Shown in pieces: positions 32,261 to 44,513 of a stretch of 64,000 nucleotides of DNA; position 1 is the stretch's first letter; the number at the start of each line of letters is the position of its first letter. The stretch is from an uncultured Pelagibacteraceae bacterium (GTDB lineage: Bacteria; Pseudomonadota; Alphaproteobacteria; Pelagibacterales; Pelagibacteraceae): the NCBI GenBank assembly GCA_902576375.1, contig CACGUZ010000001.1, forward strand, positions 473,791 to 537,790, read 5' to 3'. The notes beneath the pieces were generated by a model. That model was not told the DNA's origin, made no database searches, and worked only from the letters and a program-made list of their open reading frames with translations. Both the position numbers and the translations under genes were made by a program.

Positions 32261-32998
32261 ATGCTACCATCAGAAAAAGTAAAATTTATCTCTAATTGGA
32301 TCAAAACATACGTTGATCAAATGCCAAACAAGGCCCAATCATTAGTCATTGGAATATCTGGTGGTATAGATTCATCTGTTTCAAGCACTCTGAGTGCGAT
32401 GACAGGTATTAAAACCATTGTTTTAACAATGCCGATTAAACAAAAAGAAAATCAACACGATCTTAGTTTGAAGCATCAACAATGGTTGGTAAAAAATTTT
32501 AAAAATGTTGAAGCGCATACCTTAAGTTTAGATAAACTTTTTGAAACATTTTCAACAACCCTAAATAAATTTGATAATGAACATGGTTTTGCTAACTCTA
32601 GAGCTAGACTTAGAATGACTACTCTTTACCAAGTTGCAGCGGCAAATAAAGGTATTGTAGTTGGAACAGGAAACAAAGTAGAGGATTTTGGAGTAGGTTT
32701 TTATACTAAATATGGAGATGGTGGAGTTGATATATCTCCTATAGCAGATTGTAATAAAACTGAAGTATGGGAACTTGGTAAAGAATTAGGTATATTAAAA
32801 GAAATTATTGATGCTCCGCCAACAGATGGATTATGGGATGATGGAAGAACAGATGAAGGTCAATTAGGATTCAACTATTCAGAACTTGAAGACGCAATGG
32901 GCAACCCAAATTCGCCTCACAGAGAACAATACGAAAAAATTCGAAATCAAAACTTGCATAAAATGGAGCCAATTCCAGTTTGCAAGATTCCTAGTTAA
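32261..32998 (+). CDS. nadE: NAD(+) synthase
   Basis: LVIGISGGIDSSVSSTL, GTGNKVEDFGVGFYTKYGDGGVDISPIAD. Confidence 0.93.
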   Translation: MLPSEKVKFISNWIKTYVDQMPNKAQSLVIGISGGIDSSVSSTLSAMTGIKTIVLTMPIKQKENQHDLSLKHQQWLVKNFKNVEAHTLSLDKLFETFSTTLNKFDNEHGFANSRARLRMTTLYQVAAANKGIVVGTGNKVEDFGVGFYTKYGDGGVDISPIADCNKTEVWELGKELGILKEIIDAPPTDGLWDDGRTDEGQLGFNYSELEDAMGNPNSPHREQYEKIRNQNLHKMEPIPVCKIPS

Positions 32999-33049
32999 TC
33001 AATTAGATTAACAAATCATTAAATAAGGTATATTTCTTAATTAGCTGAT

Positions 33050-34393
33050 ATGGATATTTTTTTAACAAATAATCTAAGTAATAAAAAAGAACAATTTGTT
33101 CCAAAAGAAAAAAAAAATGTTGGAATGTACGTTTGTGGACCTACAGTTTATGATGATCCTCACATAGGAAATGCAAGACCTTTAGTAATCTTTGATATTT
33201 TATTTAAATTATTAAAAAATGAATTTCTATCAGTTACATATGTGAGAAATATAACTGATATTGACGATAAAATAATTAAATCCTCACAAGAGCAAAAAAT
33301 TTCTACAAAAGAACTTACAGAAAAAGTAACCTCAAGTTTTTTTAAAGATTGTGAATTTCTGAATTGTGAAAGTCCTACTCATCAACCAAAAGCCACTGAA
33401 CACATTGATCTGATGATTAAAATGATAAATGATTTAATAAAAAAAGGATTTGCATATGAAAATAATAAGCACGTTTATTTTGAAGTTAAAAAATTCTCTG
33501 AGTACGGAAAATTATCAAATAAAAATTTAGACGATTTAATTGCTGGATCTAGAGTAGAAATAAGTGAAAATAAAAAAAATTCTGAAGACTTTGTTCTATG
33601 GAAACCATCAAATAATGATGAACCTGCTTGGGATTCACCCTGGGGCAAAGGTAGACCAGGATGGCATTTAGAGTGTTCAGCTATGTCAAAAAAATTCTTA
33701 GGTAACGAATTTGATATTCATGGTGGAGGGATAGATCTTATTTTTCCTCATCACGAAAATGAAATAGCTCAATCTAGATGTGCCAATGATACAAAAGTTT
33801 TTGCAAATTTTTGGGTGCACAATGCTTTTATTACTATGTCTAATGAAAAAATGTCTAAGTCACAAGGTAACATTCTAAAAATAAAAGATTTTAGAAATAA
33901 GATTAGTGGGCAAATAATCAGATTGGCTTTAATGAGTGCACATTATAAGCAACCATTAGATTGGAACGATAAATTATTAAGTGATTGTGAAAGTACTTTA
34001 GATAAGTGGTATAAAGTATACTCATCTGATCTTAAATCTGTCAAAGTTTCAGACGAAATTCTAAGACCACTTTATGAGGATTTGAACACACCTGGATATA
34101 TAGCCAACCTTCACAAGTTATTCGAAAAAGCTAACAAAGGTGAAAACATAGATCTATTTGTTTCAGCATGTAAATTTATTGGTTTGATGAATGAAACTAG
34201 CGAGCAATGGAATGAATTTAAAAAGAAAAGAGTATCTATAACCGAGTCTGAAATTAAAAATATGCTTAGTTTAAGAGATAAAGCTAGAGAAAATAAGAAC
34301 TATAAAGAAGCTGATAGAATTAGAGATAAGCTTTTAGACAAAGGTGTTTTAATAGAAGATAAAGATGGTAAAACACTCTGGAAATTTAAATGA
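33050..34393 (+). CDS. cysS: cysteinyl-tRNA synthetase
   Basis: MYVCGPTVYDDPHIGNARP, KMSKSQGN. Confidence 0.96.
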   Translation: MDIFLTNNLSNKKEQFVPKEKKNVGMYVCGPTVYDDPHIGNARPLVIFDILFKLLKNEFLSVTYVRNITDIDDKIIKSSQEQKISTKELTEKVTSSFFKDCEFLNCESPTHQPKATEHIDLMIKMINDLIKKGFAYENNKHVYFEVKKFSEYGKLSNKNLDDLIAGSRVEISENKKNSEDFVLWKPSNNDEPAWDSPWGKGRPGWHLECSAMSKKFLGNEFDIHGGGIDLIFPHHENEIAQSRCANDTKVFANFWVHNAFITMSNEKMSKSQGNILKIKDFRNKISGQIIRLALMSAHYKQPLDWNDKLLSDCESTLDKWYKVYSSDLKSVKVSDEILRPLYEDLNTPGYIANLHKLFEKANKGENIDLFVSACKFIGLMNETSEQWNEFKKKRVSITESEIKNMLSLRDKARENKNYKEADRIRDKLLDKGVLIEDKDGKTLWKFK

Positions 34394-35991
34394 GCAAAGA
34401 AAGATTATACATATTTGACACAACTCTAAGAGATGGAGCTCAAACGCAAGGAGTTGATTTTTCTTTGGAAGACAAAGAAAAAATTGCTTTAGCTTTGGAT
34501 AATTTGGGTGTGGATTACATTGAAGCTGGATGGCCTGGGGCTAACCCAACCGATACAGAATTTTTTCAAAAGAAACACAATTTTAAAAATTCAAAACTAA
34601 CTTCTTTTGGGATGACAAAAAGGTCTGGACGAAGTGCAGAAAATGATACTGGTTTATCTGCACTCATGAACTCTAATACCTCTGCAGTATGTTTAGTTGG
34701 TAAGTCTTGGGACTTTCATGTCGATGTTGCCTTAGGAATAACAAATGAAGAAAATTTAGATAATATTTCTGAGAGTGCAAAACATTTTGTTAAAGCAAAA
34801 AAAGAATTCATGTTCGATGCAGAACATTTTTTTGATGGTTATAAAGCAAATCCAAAATATGCACTCTCATGTATTAAAGCTGCTTATGACCAAGGTGCAA
34901 GGTGGGTGATATTATGTGATACCAATGGAGGTACACTTCCACATGAAATTACAAAGATAGTTAGTGAGGTTACAAAGGTAGTACCAGGAAAAAACTTGGG
35001 AATTCACGCACATAATGATACAGGTAATGCGGTTGCTAATTCATTAGCAGGAGTGTTGTCTGGTGTTCGACAAATTCAAGGCACAATAAATGGATTGGGT
35101 GAAAGATGTGGAAATGCAAATTTAATGTCATTAATACCAACTTTTTTTTTAAAGAAAGATTTTTCATCTCAATTTGAAATTGGAATAAAATCAAAAAATA
35201 TTAAAAATCTAACCGATTGTTCAAGACTTTTAGATGAAATTTTAAATAGAAAACCTAATCAACATTTACCATATGTGGGCGCTGCAGCTTTTTCACATAA
35301 AGGGGGATTGCATGTATCTGCTGTACAAAAAGATCCAAAAACTTATGAACACATCAATCCAGAGGAAGTTGGTAATACAAGAAATATTGTTGTCTCTGAT
35401 CAATCAGGAAAGTCAAATATTGTCTCAAGATTAAAAAGTATAAAAATTGATATTCAAGAAAATGATCCAAAAATTAAAAAATTATTAGACGAAGTAAAAG
35501 ACAGAGAATTCATTGGTTATAGTTATGATGGTGCTGATGCATCATTTGAATTATTAGCAAGAAGAATTATTGGAGAAATACCAAGATACATATCTATTAA
35601 TGAATATGACGTTTCAGTAAAAAAAAATAATTCTGGCGATATAGTTTCATCTGCAAAAGCTCAATTAGAAGTTGATGGAGAAAAGATTATGTGTGAAGGA
35701 GAAGGGAATGGTCCAGTAAACGCTTTAGATAATGCCATCAGACAAAATGTTGATAGGCTAGCAAAGTACTCAAAATATTTAAAAGATTTAAAACTGGTAG
35801 ATTATAAAGTAAGAATTTTAAATACAGGAACTGAGGCTGTTACAAGAGTTTCGATTGAAAGCACAGACTCTCAAGGAAAAAATTGGTTTACTATTGGTGT
35901 CTCAACAAACATTATCGAAGCTTCGTTCAAAGCATTAATTGATAGTTTGGATTATAAATTATTTAAAGATAATGCGCCTGCAAGTAAATAA
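34390..35991 (+). CDS. cimA: citramalate synthase
   Basis: FDTTLRDGAQTQGVDFSLEDK, HAHNDTGNAVANS. Confidence 0.93.
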   Translation: MSKERLYIFDTTLRDGAQTQGVDFSLEDKEKIALALDNLGVDYIEAGWPGANPTDTEFFQKKHNFKNSKLTSFGMTKRSGRSAENDTGLSALMNSNTSAVCLVGKSWDFHVDVALGITNEENLDNISESAKHFVKAKKEFMFDAEHFFDGYKANPKYALSCIKAAYDQGARWVILCDTNGGTLPHEITKIVSEVTKVVPGKNLGIHAHNDTGNAVANSLAGVLSGVRQIQGTINGLGERCGNANLMSLIPTFFLKKDFSSQFEIGIKSKNIKNLTDCSRLLDEILNRKPNQHLPYVGAAAFSHKGGLHVSAVQKDPKTYEHINPEEVGNTRNIVVSDQSGKSNIVSRLKSIKIDIQENDPKIKKLLDEVKDREFIGYSYDGADASFELLARRIIGEIPRYISINEYDVSVKKNNSGDIVSSAKAQLEVDGEKIMCEGEGNGPVNALDNAIRQNVDRLAKYSKYLKDLKLVDYKVRILNTGTEAVTRVSIESTDSQGKNWFTIGVSTNIIEASFKALIDSLDYKLFKDNAPASK

Positions 35992-36705
35992 ATGATTAAA
36001 AATAACATTTCATTTATTCTTCATAAACCTCAATTATCAGAAAATATTGGTGCCTGCGCCAGAGCAATAAAAAACTTTGATTTTAATAAATTGATTTTGG
36101 TAAACCCTAAACCTACTTTTCCAAATGATAAAATTCTAGCTACATCGGTTGGAGCCAAAGATATTATCAAACAAAGCAAAAATTATGATAATTTAGAAGA
36201 TGCAATAAGCAAAATTGATATTGTTATTGCTACTTCTGCAAGATTTAGAAATAAAAATATCAAACATATAAACTTAGATAATTTAAAAAAAATAAATTTT
36301 AAAAAGAAAATTGGTTTTTTGTTTGGTTCAGAAGCATCAGGTTTATCAAATGATGAAATTAGTTATGCTAATTATACTTTACAAATACCTACTAATCCTG
36401 ATTTTAAATCTTTGAATCTATCTCACAGCCTGATTATTATTGCTCAATACGTGTTTAATCTTATTAAACTAAAAAATACACCATTTCAAAGATCAAAAAA
36501 AATCAAGTCAGCTAATAAAAAAGAAATTCAATCTATGTTAACTCTTTGCATTAAAAATTTAGATGAAATAAATTTTTTTAGACCTAAGGAAAAGAAACCC
36601 AAAATGCTTGAGAACTTAAGAAATATTTTTTATAAAATGGACTTATCTGATAAAGAAACACGTATATTATCTGGCGTATTTGCTAGTTTAGGAAAAAAAC
36701 GTTGA
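35992..36705 (+). CDS. tRNA/rRNA methyltransferase, SpoU/TrmJ-like
   Basis: HKPQLSENIGACARAIKNF, FLFGSEASGLSNDEI, NLSHSL. Confidence 0.9.
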   Translation: MIKNNISFILHKPQLSENIGACARAIKNFDFNKLILVNPKPTFPNDKILATSVGAKDIIKQSKNYDNLEDAISKIDIVIATSARFRNKNIKHINLDNLKKINFKKKIGFLFGSEASGLSNDEISYANYTLQIPTNPDFKSLNLSHSLIIIAQYVFNLIKLKNTPFQRSKKIKSANKKEIQSMLTLCIKNLDEINFFRPKEKKPKMLENLRNIFYKMDLSDKETRILSGVFASLGKKR

Positions 36706-36745
36706 TTGACAAAATTAAGAGTAAGTTTATAAGACCCAATATTAA

Positions 36746-37363
36746 ATGACTAAAAGATTAAACTCTAAGCATAAAGTAGACAGAAGATTAAAAGTAAACC
36801 TTTGGGGAAGACCCAAAAGTCCGTTTAATAAAAGAGCTTATGCACCAGGACAACATGGACAAACAAAACAAGGCAAACCTTCTGATTATGGTATTCAGCT
36901 CCAAGCTAAGCAAAAACTTAAGGCTTATTATGGAAATATTAATGAAAGACAATTTAGGAATATCTATAAAAAAGCTTCAATGCTAAAAGGTGATACCAGT
37001 GAAAATTTAATTGGTCTTTTAGAGAGAAGACTTGATTCCGTAATTTATAGAGCTAAATTTGCTACAACAATTTTTTCTGCAAGACAGTTAATCAATCATG
37101 GTCATGTTAAAGTTAATGGAAAAAAAGTAAATATTTCAAGTTACTTAGTAAGAGAAGAGGATACGATAGAAATACGAGATAAATCAAAACAATTGGCTAT
37201 AGTAGATATTGCTTTAGCCAATAAGGAAAGAGAAACTCCAGAATATATTCAGCTTGATCAAAAGAATAAAAAATTTAAATTTGTAAGAATACCAAAATTT
37301 GAAGAAGTTCCTTATCCGGTGGTGATGGAACCCAATTTAGTAATTGAATATTATTCAAGATAA
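36746..37363 (+). CDS. rpsD: 30S ribosomal protein S4
   Basis: [24 protein letters not shown]4 RNA-binding domain [19 protein letters not shown]. Confidence 0.96.
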   Translation: MTKRLNSKHKVDRRLKVNLWGRPKSPFNKRAYAPGQHGQTKQGKPSDYGIQLQAKQKLKAYYGNINERQFRNIYKKASMLKGDTSENLIGLLERRLDSVIYRAKFATTIFSARQLINHGHVKVNGKKVNISSYLVREEDTIEIRDKSKQLAIVDIALANKERETPEYIQLDQKNKKFKFVRIPKFEEVPYPVVMEPNLVIEYYSR

Positions 37364-37976
37364 GAATTTGATAAAAAGAACATCAAAAAAACATATCCAA
37401 TCAATTCTTTCAAAAAATCCAAGTTGGAAAATTCTAGATATCGGTTGTGGCTATAGTGCGAACAAATTAGCTACTACTATTTGTGATGTTCAAGACTTGT
37501 CAAAATTTTATAAGGATAGAAATTTTATCAAGCTAGATAAAAAACAATTACCTTTTGATGACGATCAATTTGATTTTGTTATTGCAAGTCATGTATTGGA
37601 ACATGTGGAAGATTATAAATTTTTTATAAGTGAGTTAGAGAGAGTATCAAAAAAAGGTTATATTGAATTACCTACTAAGCTAGAGGATAATTTAGTTTTT
37701 GAGAATAAAAATGATCATCTATGGCACATGGATTTTGATGATGTAAATTTGAAGCTGTTAATATCAAAAAGATTACAACATTTCGAGCCCATTCTGACAG
37801 TTGCCATGATACATAAATTGAGAGATAACTTTAAAAGTAGTTTTATATTAGAGCTTTATTGGGAAAGTAAAATTGATTATGAATTTATTGAAAATACTCA
37901 GAATATACAAAAATATAGTTTAATTTCGATGTTTAGAAAATTCTTTTCAAAAAAAATTAGGACGATATTTAATTAA
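37344..37976 (+). CDS. SAM-dependent class I methyltransferase
   Basis: [28 protein letters not shown]; overlaps rpsD 3' end. Confidence 0.8.
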   Translation: MNIIQDKNLIKRTSKKHIQSILSKNPSWKILDIGCGYSANKLATTICDVQDLSKFYKDRNFIKLDKKQLPFDDDQFDFVIASHVLEHVEDYKFFISELERVSKKGYIELPTKLEDNLVFENKNDHLWHMDFDDVNLKLLISKRLQHFEPILTVAMIHKLRDNFKSSFILELYWESKIDYEFIENTQNIQKYSLISMFRKFFSKKIRTIFN

Positions 37977-38308
37977 TTTTTCTTATAATTAATTCCTTTA
38001 TCTTGAAAAATTTTTTTTAGCTCGCCAGTTTCATACATTTCTTTTATAATATCGCAACCACCAACGAATTCTTTTTTTACATAAAGTTGAGGAATAGTAG
38101 GCCAATCACTAAAAATTTTGATTCCCTCTCTGATTGATTGGTCTTCAAGAACATTAACACTTTTAAAATTTACCTCTAAAATTTTTAGAATGTTTGAAAC
38201 TGCCATTGAGAATCCACATTGTGGAGCATCTGGAGTTCCCTTCATGAATAAACATACATCGTTAGTTTCAATATGATTTTGAATTATATTTTTTGTTTTA
38301 TCATCCAT
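37973..38308 (-). CDS. grxD: monothiol glutaredoxin
   Basis: VCLFMKGTPDAPQCGFSMAV (CGFS). Confidence 0.94.
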   Translation of the reverse strand: MDDKTKNIIQNHIETNDVCLFMKGTPDAPQCGFSMAVSNILKILEVNFKSVNVLEDQSIREGIKIFSDWPTIPQLYVKKEFVGGCDIIKEMYETGELKKIFQDKGINYKKN

Positions 38309-38544
38309 TATTGTTCCTTTGTCTTAATAGCTAAGGCATGTAATTCATTCCCCATTCTGCCTTTCAATGAATTATAAACCATTTTGTGTTGTTCAATTTT
38401 ACTTTTGCCAGTAAATTGAGATGATGTAACAGTTGCAGAATAATGATTACCATCTCCAGCTAAATCTTGTATTTCTACTGAAGCATCTGGCATTGCCTCT
38501 TTAATAAACTTCTCAATCTCTTTTAAATCCATTGCCATAATCAA
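38308..38544 (-). CDS. BolA family protein
   Basis: [26 protein letters not shown]. Confidence 0.9.
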   Translation of the reverse strand: MIMAMDLKEIEKFIKEAMPDASVEIQDLAGDGNHYSATVTSSQFTGKSKIEQHKMVYNSLKGRMGNELHALAIKTKEQ

Positions 38545-40730
38545 TCCATGTAGCTCTTAAGCCAATTAGTATTATATGATTTTAATTCGTCAATTGTTAG
38601 TTTCGTCTTTTGATCAATTATCATCTCTTTATCAATGATTTTACCTATCTCATCATAATGTACGGAATTTTTATCTAAAATCTTAGAAACTTCTTTGAGA
38701 TCTTTTGCATTTATTTCAATTAAATATCTCCCTTGATCTTCAGCAAAAAAATATTCGATTTCATTAATCAAAAAATTTGGCTTTTTGATTTGTATACCTT
38801 TATTACCTTTTAAACACATTTTGCTTAATGCTGTTATTATACCACCGAGAGATACATCGTGAGCACTTTTAATGAAATTTTTCTCCATTAAATTTAGTAG
38901 TGTGAGACCATTATTTTTTTCATTAAATAGATTAACCTCAGGCGGTGGTCCATTATTTTCATTTAATATTATTCTTGATAATAAACTTTGATCTATATGA
39001 CCCTCTGTTTTACCAATCACTAATACAATATTGTCAATTTCCTTAAAATCCATTGTAATCATTTTTTTGTAATCTTTAATTAAACCTACACCACCTATCG
39101 TAGGAGTTGGTTTAATTCCGATATCTTTGGTTTCGTTGTAAAAAGATACATTCCCAGAAACCACTGGGTAATCTAAATACTTACATGCTTCACTGATACC
39201 TTGAACACATTCGACAAACTCGCCCATATTTTCTTCTTTCTCTGGACTTCCAAAATTTAAACAATTGGTAACTGCTATAGGCTTCGCACCTACTGAGATT
39301 AAATTTCTCCATGTTTCACAAACAACTTGTTTTCCACCTGTAAGTGGATGTGCCCAACAATAAGTTGCAGATGAGTCAACTGTAGCAGCTATAGCTTTAT
39401 CTGTTTTATGAACTCTTACCACGCCTGAGTCTCCACCTGGTTTTTGTATAGTATCACCCATGACAGTGTGATCGTACTGTTGCCAAATCCATTCTTTGCT
39501 ACAAACATTTGGGCTGGATAAGATTTTTTTTAATGTGTCTTTAATTTTAAGACTTTTAAGTGTTGTTTTATCTATTTTATTTTTTTTTGGTAATTTTGAT
39601 TTTTTCCATTTTCGATCATACATTGGAGAATTTTCTACCAATGTATTAACTGGAATATTAGCCACTTGTTTGTTATCAAAAAATAATTCAATATTCTTTG
39701 TGTTAGTTGTTTTTCCAATTACAGCGAAATCTAAATTCCATTTATCAAATATTTTTTTGGCTATTTCCTCTTTGCCACTTTCAAGAACTATAAGCATTCG
39801 TTCTTGGCTTTCAGATAACATAATTTCGTAAGGGGTCATTTTGGTTTCTCTACATGGAACTTTGTTTAAGTTAATTTCGATACCTAAATTTCCTTTTGAT
39901 GCCATTTCAATACTTGAAGAGGTTAGTCCTGCAGCTCCCATATCTTGAATTGCAATAATTGAGTCTCCTGACATTAACTCTAAGCACGCCTCTAATAAAA
40001 GTTTTTCAGTAAAAGGATCTCCAACTTGCACAGTTGGTTTTTTTTCTTCGATTTTTTCGTCAAAACTTGCGGAAGCCATACTTGCTCCATGAATTCCATC
40101 TCTACCGGTTTTTGATCCAACATATATAACTGGTTTATTCAAACCAGCTGCTTTTGAGTAAAATATCTTATCTTTTTTAACTAATCCTAAAGTCATCGCG
40201 TTTACTAAGATATTTCCATTATATGATCTATCAAAAGATGTTTGTCCTGCTATAGTAGGTACTCCCATACAGTTTCCATAACCACCAATTCCATGAACAA
40301 CACCTCTTAATAAATTTTTTGTTTTTTTATTTTGAGTTGAACCAAAATGTATTGAATTTAAGTTAGCAATGGGTCTTGCACCCATTGTAAAAACATCTCG
40401 CATAATTCCACCAACCCCTGTAGCGGCTCCCTGATAAGGTTCAATAAATGATGGGTGATTATGACTCTCGATTTTAAAAACTATTGCATCTCCATCCTCA
40501 ATATCAATTACTCCAGCATTTTCTCCTGGCCCTTGAATTACTTTTTTTCCTTTAGTATGTAATTTTTTTAAATGAATTCGTGAAGATTTATAGGAACAAT
40601 GTTCATTCCACATTGCAGAAAATATACCTAACTCAGTAATATTAGGTGTTCTTTTTAATAATTTACAAATCTTTTTATACTCATCTGATTTTAAACCATG
40701 TTCAATTGCAATTTTTTCGTTAACCAACAT
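38541..40730 (-). CDS. purL: phosphoribosylformylglycinamidine synthase subunit PurL
   Basis: [44 protein letters not shown]. Confidence 0.96.
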   Translation of the reverse strand: MLVNEKIAIEHGLKSDEYKKICKLLKRTPNITELGIFSAMWNEHCSYKSSRIHLKKLHTKGKKVIQGPGENAGVIDIEDGDAIVFKIESHNHPSFIEPYQGAATGVGGIMRDVFTMGARPIANLNSIHFGSTQNKKTKNLLRGVVHGIGGYGNCMGVPTIAGQTSFDRSYNGNILVNAMTLGLVKKDKIFYSKAAGLNKPVIYVGSKTGRDGIHGASMASASFDEKIEEKKPTVQVGDPFTEKLLLEACLELMSGDSIIAIQDMGAAGLTSSSIEMASKGNLGIEINLNKVPCRETKMTPYEIMLSESQERMLIVLESGKEEIAKKIFDKWNLDFAVIGKTTNTKNIELFFDNKQVANIPVNTLVENSPMYDRKWKKSKLPKKNKIDKTTLKSLKIKDTLKKILSSPNVCSKEWIWQQYDHTVMGDTIQKPGGDSGVVRVHKTDKAIAATVDSSATYCWAHPLTGGKQVVCETWRNLISVGAKPIAVTNCLNFGSPEKEENMGEFVECVQGISEACKYLDYPVVSGNVSFYNETKDIGIKPTPTIGGVGLIKDYKKMITMDFKEIDNIVLVIGKTEGHIDQSLLSRIILNENNGPPPEVNLFNEKNNGLTLLNLMEKNFIKSAHDVSLGGIITALSKMCLKGNKGIQIKKPNFLINEIEYFFAEDQGRYLIEINAKDLKEVSKILDKNSVHYDEIGKIIDKEMIIDQKTKLTIDELKSYNTNWLKSYMD

Positions 40731-41413
40731 TATTTAATATTATTTAGAAGATTTTTAAAAAAGATGGATCCATCTTCCCCAGATAAACTTTCATCTATCA
40801 TTCTCTCAGGATGAGGCATCATTCCTAAAACGTTTTTTTCTTTGTTAAAAATACCTGCAATATTTTTTATTGAACCATTGGGATTTATTTGATCATTTGT
40901 ATTGCCATTTTGATCACAATAATAAATTGCTATTTGATTATTATCTTCAATTTCTTTGAGTTGATCATTAGTACAAAAATAGTTACCCTCATTATGAGCT
41001 ATGTGAAACTCCAAAACTTTTTTATCTAGATTTTTAAAAAAAGTGTTCTCTTTGTTGTCAACTTTTACATGGACATTTTTACAAATAAACTGAAGATATT
41101 TATTTCTTAATAATACCCCTGGTACCAAACCAGACTCAACCAAAATTTGAAAACCATTACAAATTCCCATTACCAATCCACCTGATTTTGCAAAATTAAT
41201 TACTGAATGCATAATTTTTGACTTTGAGGCCATACTGCCACAACGTAAATAATCCCCGTAAGAAAAACCACCAGGTAAAACAATTAAATCACTTTTGGGT
41301 AATTCTTGATCATTATGCCAAACCATTTTATTTTTAAATCCAAATTTTGTAAGTGCCACATCCATGTCTCTATCACAATTTGAACCAGGGAAGGTTATAA
41401 CCGATGATTTCAT
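40730..41413 (-). CDS. purQ: phosphoribosylformylglycinamidine synthase subunit PurQ
   Basis: [36 protein letters not shown]. Confidence 0.95.
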   Translation of the reverse strand: MKSSVITFPGSNCDRDMDVALTKFGFKNKMVWHNDQELPKSDLIVLPGGFSYGDYLRCGSMASKSKIMHSVINFAKSGGLVMGICNGFQILVESGLVPGVLLRNKYLQFICKNVHVKVDNKENTFFKNLDKKVLEFHIAHNEGNYFCTNDQLKEIEDNNQIAIYYCDQNGNTNDQINPNGSIKNIAGIFNKEKNVLGMMPHPERMIDESLSGEDGSIFFKNLLNNIK

Positions 41414-41416
41414 TAA

Positions 41417-41659
41417 TTATTGTGTTTCAATAATTTTGTAGTTTTCAATAACAAGATTAGCTAAAAGTTTTTTACACATATCTTCCACAAGATCTTTAGC
41501 TTTTTTGGGATCATTTTCTTTAACCTCAATTTCAAAATATTTTCCTTGTCTAACTTCATTGACAGAATTAAAACCCATACCATCTAATGTTTCATGGATT
41601 ACTTTGCCTTGTGGATCTAAAACATCCTTTTTTAGAGTTATTACTGCAGAAACTTTCAT
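41417..41659 (-). CDS. purS: phosphoribosylformylglycinamidine synthase subunit PurS
   Basis: 80 aa, VLDPQGKVIHETLDGMGFNSVNEVRQGKYFEIEV. Confidence 0.93.
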   Translation of the reverse strand: MKVSAVITLKKDVLDPQGKVIHETLDGMGFNSVNEVRQGKYFEIEVKENDPKKAKDLVEDMCKKLLANLVIENYKIIETQ

Positions 41660-42441
41660 TTTCGTTTCTTTTTAATTGAAGATAGTTTAGTTACATTTAC
41701 TGCAGAAACGTTAGATTGTTCATGTAGAATTCCAAGTCTTTTGGCAACCTCGGTATACGCAGGTAATAAATCTCCTAAATCTTTTCTAAATCTATCTTTG
41801 TCAAGTTTTTTGTCAGTTGCAGAGTCCCACAATCTACAAGTATCAGGGCTTATTTCATCAGCCAAAATTATTTCTTTTCTTCCATCAATTTTAGTTCGTC
41901 CAAATTCTAATTTAAAATCAATTAATTTTATTCCCACTCCTCTAAACATTCCAATCATAAAATCATTAATTCTAAAAATAGTTTTTTTAACCTTTTCAAT
42001 TTCTTTCTTATTTGCCCAATCAAATGCATAAATATGATCTTCCGAAATTAAAGGATCGCCAAGTTTGTCATCTTTTAAACAATATTCAATTAAAGGTTCT
42101 TTTAGTACAGTTCCGTCTTCTATTCCAAGTCTTTTAGTCAAAGATCCTGTCGCCACATTCCGAATTACAAATTCAATCGGAATTATTTCAACAAATTTAA
42201 TTAATTGTTCTCTCATGTTTAGTCGTTTGACTAAATGATTTTCAATACCTATTTGAGATAAATTTGTAAGAATATGTTCAGAAATTCTATTATTTAAAAC
42301 CCCTTTACCCTCAATAGTAGTTCTTTTTTCATTATTAAATGCTGTAGCATCATCTTTAAAATATTGGATTACTAAATTTTTATCTGAGGTCGAATAAATT
42401 ATCTTGGCTTTTCCCTCGTAAAGTTTTTTACCTTTTTTCAT
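41656..42441 (-). CDS. purC: SAICAR synthase
   Basis: LYEGKAKIIYST, VIRNVATGSL, DEISPDTCRLWD. Confidence 0.95.
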   Translation of the reverse strand: MKKGKKLYEGKAKIIYSTSDKNLVIQYFKDDATAFNNEKRTTIEGKGVLNNRISEHILTNLSQIGIENHLVKRLNMREQLIKFVEIIPIEFVIRNVATGSLTKRLGIEDGTVLKEPLIEYCLKDDKLGDPLISEDHIYAFDWANKKEIEKVKKTIFRINDFMIGMFRGVGIKLIDFKLEFGRTKIDGRKEIILADEISPDTCRLWDSATDKKLDKDRFRKDLGDLLPAYTEVAKRLGILHEQSNVSAVNVTKLSSIKKKRK

Positions 42442-43733
42442 TATTTGAAAACCCGCCTAAATATTAGATTTACATTTTTAAAGTGTTTAGAATAATTAAA
42501 GATAGACTTTAATTTTTTGATTGAAATTTTACTCATTATTAACTTGTCAGACTGAATAACATTAAACAAATCTAAATTTTCAGCAAAACATTTTTTTGCA
42601 TATCCTTGAACTAACTTATAGGATTTTTCTCTTGTGATACCAGTTTTTGTCAGTTCTAGCATCACTTCTTGTGAAAAAATAAGCCCTTTAGTAAGATTAA
42701 GATTTTCTAGCATTTTTTTTGGATAAACGATCATATTATCTAAAACACCAGCTAATCTTACAAGTGCAAAGTCTAGAGTAATATTTGCATCAGGACCAAT
42801 ATTTCTCTCTACACTTGAATGTGAAATATCTCTTTCATGCCAAAGTGCAATATTTTCAAGCGCTGGAACAACAGAACTTCTTACCATTCTTGCAAGTCCT
42901 GTTAAATTTTCACTCAAAATTGGGTTTTTTTTATGAGGCATTGCAGATGAACCCTTTTGACTTTTAGAAAAGTATTCTTGCAATTCATAAACTTCTGATC
43001 TTTGTAAATGTCTTATTTCTATAGCAACTCTTTCTATACTTCCTGCGATAATTCCCAATACTGAAAAATAAAAGGCATGTCGATCTCTTGGGATTATTTG
43101 AGTAGAGATTGGTTCAACTTTTAATCCAAGTTTTTTTGCAACATGTTTTTCAACATTAGGGTTTACATTTGCAAATGTTCCAACAGCTCCAGAAATTGCA
43201 CAAGTTGATATTTGATCTATAGCGTAAACTAATCTTTCTCTATTTCTTTTGAACTCTTCATAAAAGGAAGCTAATTTTAATCCAAATGTTATTGGCTCAG
43301 CATGAATTCCATGACTACGACCTATGCAAGGAGTAAATTTATACTTTCTAGCTTGTTTTTTTAATACTTTTAAAATTTGATCTATGTCTTTTAAGATAAT
43401 TTTACCTGACTGAACTAACTGAATATTAAAACTTGTGTCTACCACATCAGATGAAGTCATACCAAGATGGAGGTATCTAGCCTTAATTCCTGCCTTTTCG
43501 GTTACGGAGGTTAAAAAAGCAATTACATCATGTTTTACTTTACTTTCAATTTGATGAATTCTTTTTACATTTATCCTAGCTTTTTTTCTAACTATTGACG
43601 AGACACCTTTTGGAATTTGACCAAGTTTTTCCATTGCTTGAGCTGCAGCAATTTCAACATCCAACCATATTTTGTATTTATTTTCCTCAGACCAAATATC
43701 TGTTAATTCTTTTCGAGAGTATCTTTTAATCAT
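42441..43733 (-). CDS. purB: adenylosuccinate lyase
   Basis: HLGMTSSDVVDTSFN, GRSHGIHAEPITFG, GSSAMPHKKNPILSENL. Confidence 0.95.
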   Translation of the reverse strand: MIKRYSRKELTDIWSEENKYKIWLDVEIAAAQAMEKLGQIPKGVSSIVRKKARINVKRIHQIESKVKHDVIAFLTSVTEKAGIKARYLHLGMTSSDVVDTSFNIQLVQSGKIILKDIDQILKVLKKQARKYKFTPCIGRSHGIHAEPITFGLKLASFYEEFKRNRERLVYAIDQISTCAISGAVGTFANVNPNVEKHVAKKLGLKVEPISTQIIPRDRHAFYFSVLGIIAGSIERVAIEIRHLQRSEVYELQEYFSKSQKGSSAMPHKKNPILSENLTGLARMVRSSVVPALENIALWHERDISHSSVERNIGPDANITLDFALVRLAGVLDNMIVYPKKMLENLNLTKGLIFSQEVMLELTKTGITREKSYKLVQGYAKKCFAENLDLFNVIQSDKLIMSKISIKKLKSIFNYSKHFKNVNLIFRRVFK

Positions 43734-43736
43734 TAA

Positions 43737-44513
43737 TTATAAGTATGGGGGCTTTGAATAACCTTTAGCAGATTCTGTAAATATTTCATAACCATTTTCA
43801 GTAATTCCAACAGTATGCTCAAATTGTGCAGATAAAGATTTGTCTTTTGTAACTGCAGTCCACCCATCATTGAGCATTTTTACATTAAATTTGCCTGCAT
43901 TTATCATTGGTTCTATTGTAAAAGTCATTCCAGGTTTTAATTCCATACCTGTATTTTTTGTTCCATAGTGTAAAATGTTTGGTGGTTCATGAAATGATGT
44001 ACCTATCCCATGACCACAAAAATCTTTAACAACAGAAAATCCTTTTTCTTCTATATAAGATTGTATTTCGTGTCCTATATCACCAAGTTTAATTCCAGGT
44101 TTTAAAATTTTTATAGCTTTCATCATAGATTGATAAGTAGCATCGATTAAATTATTTAATTTTACAGAGGTTTTTCCAATACAAAACATTCTACTTGTAT
44201 CTCCATGATGTTCATTAATGATGGCAGTTACATCTACATTAAGCGCATCTCCTTCAACTAAAACCCTGTCCTCTGAGGGCACACCATGACACACAACATG
44301 ATTAAGAGATGTACATAAAGATTTAGTAAAACCACGATAGTAAAGCGGGGCAGAGTAACCGCCATTATCCCTTATAAACTCATAGCCAAGCTTATCTATG
44401 TGAGCTGTTGAAACACCCTCTTTGATATTATCCGTTAACATGTCTAAAGTTTGTGCGGCTAACTTTCCAGCTATTCTCATTTTTTCAAATTTTTCAGTGT
44501 AATTACTCATCAA
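43737..44513 (-). CDS. map: type I methionyl aminopeptidase
   Basis: HVVCHGVPSEDRVL, DFCGHGIGTSFHEPPNI, FTIEPMIN. Confidence 0.94.
   Translation of the reverse strand: MMSNYTEKFEKMRIAGKLAAQTLDMLTDNIKEGVSTAHIDKLGYEFIRDNGGYSAPLYYRGFTKSLCTSLNHVVCHGVPSEDRVLVEGDALNVDVTAIINEHHGDTSRMFCIGKTSVKLNNLIDATYQSMMKAIKILKPGIKLGDIGHEIQSYIEEKGFSVVKDFCGHGIGTSFHEPPNILHYGTKNTGMELKPGMTFTIEPMINAGKFNVKMLNDGWTAVTKDKSLSAQFEHTVGITENGYEIFTESAKGYSKPPYL

Noticed and set aside
36000-44500. Unusual gene order in the rpsD-purB-map stretch
   Set aside because: grxD-bolA-purL-purQ-purS-purC-purB is a familiar alphaproteobacterial arrangement; ordinary.
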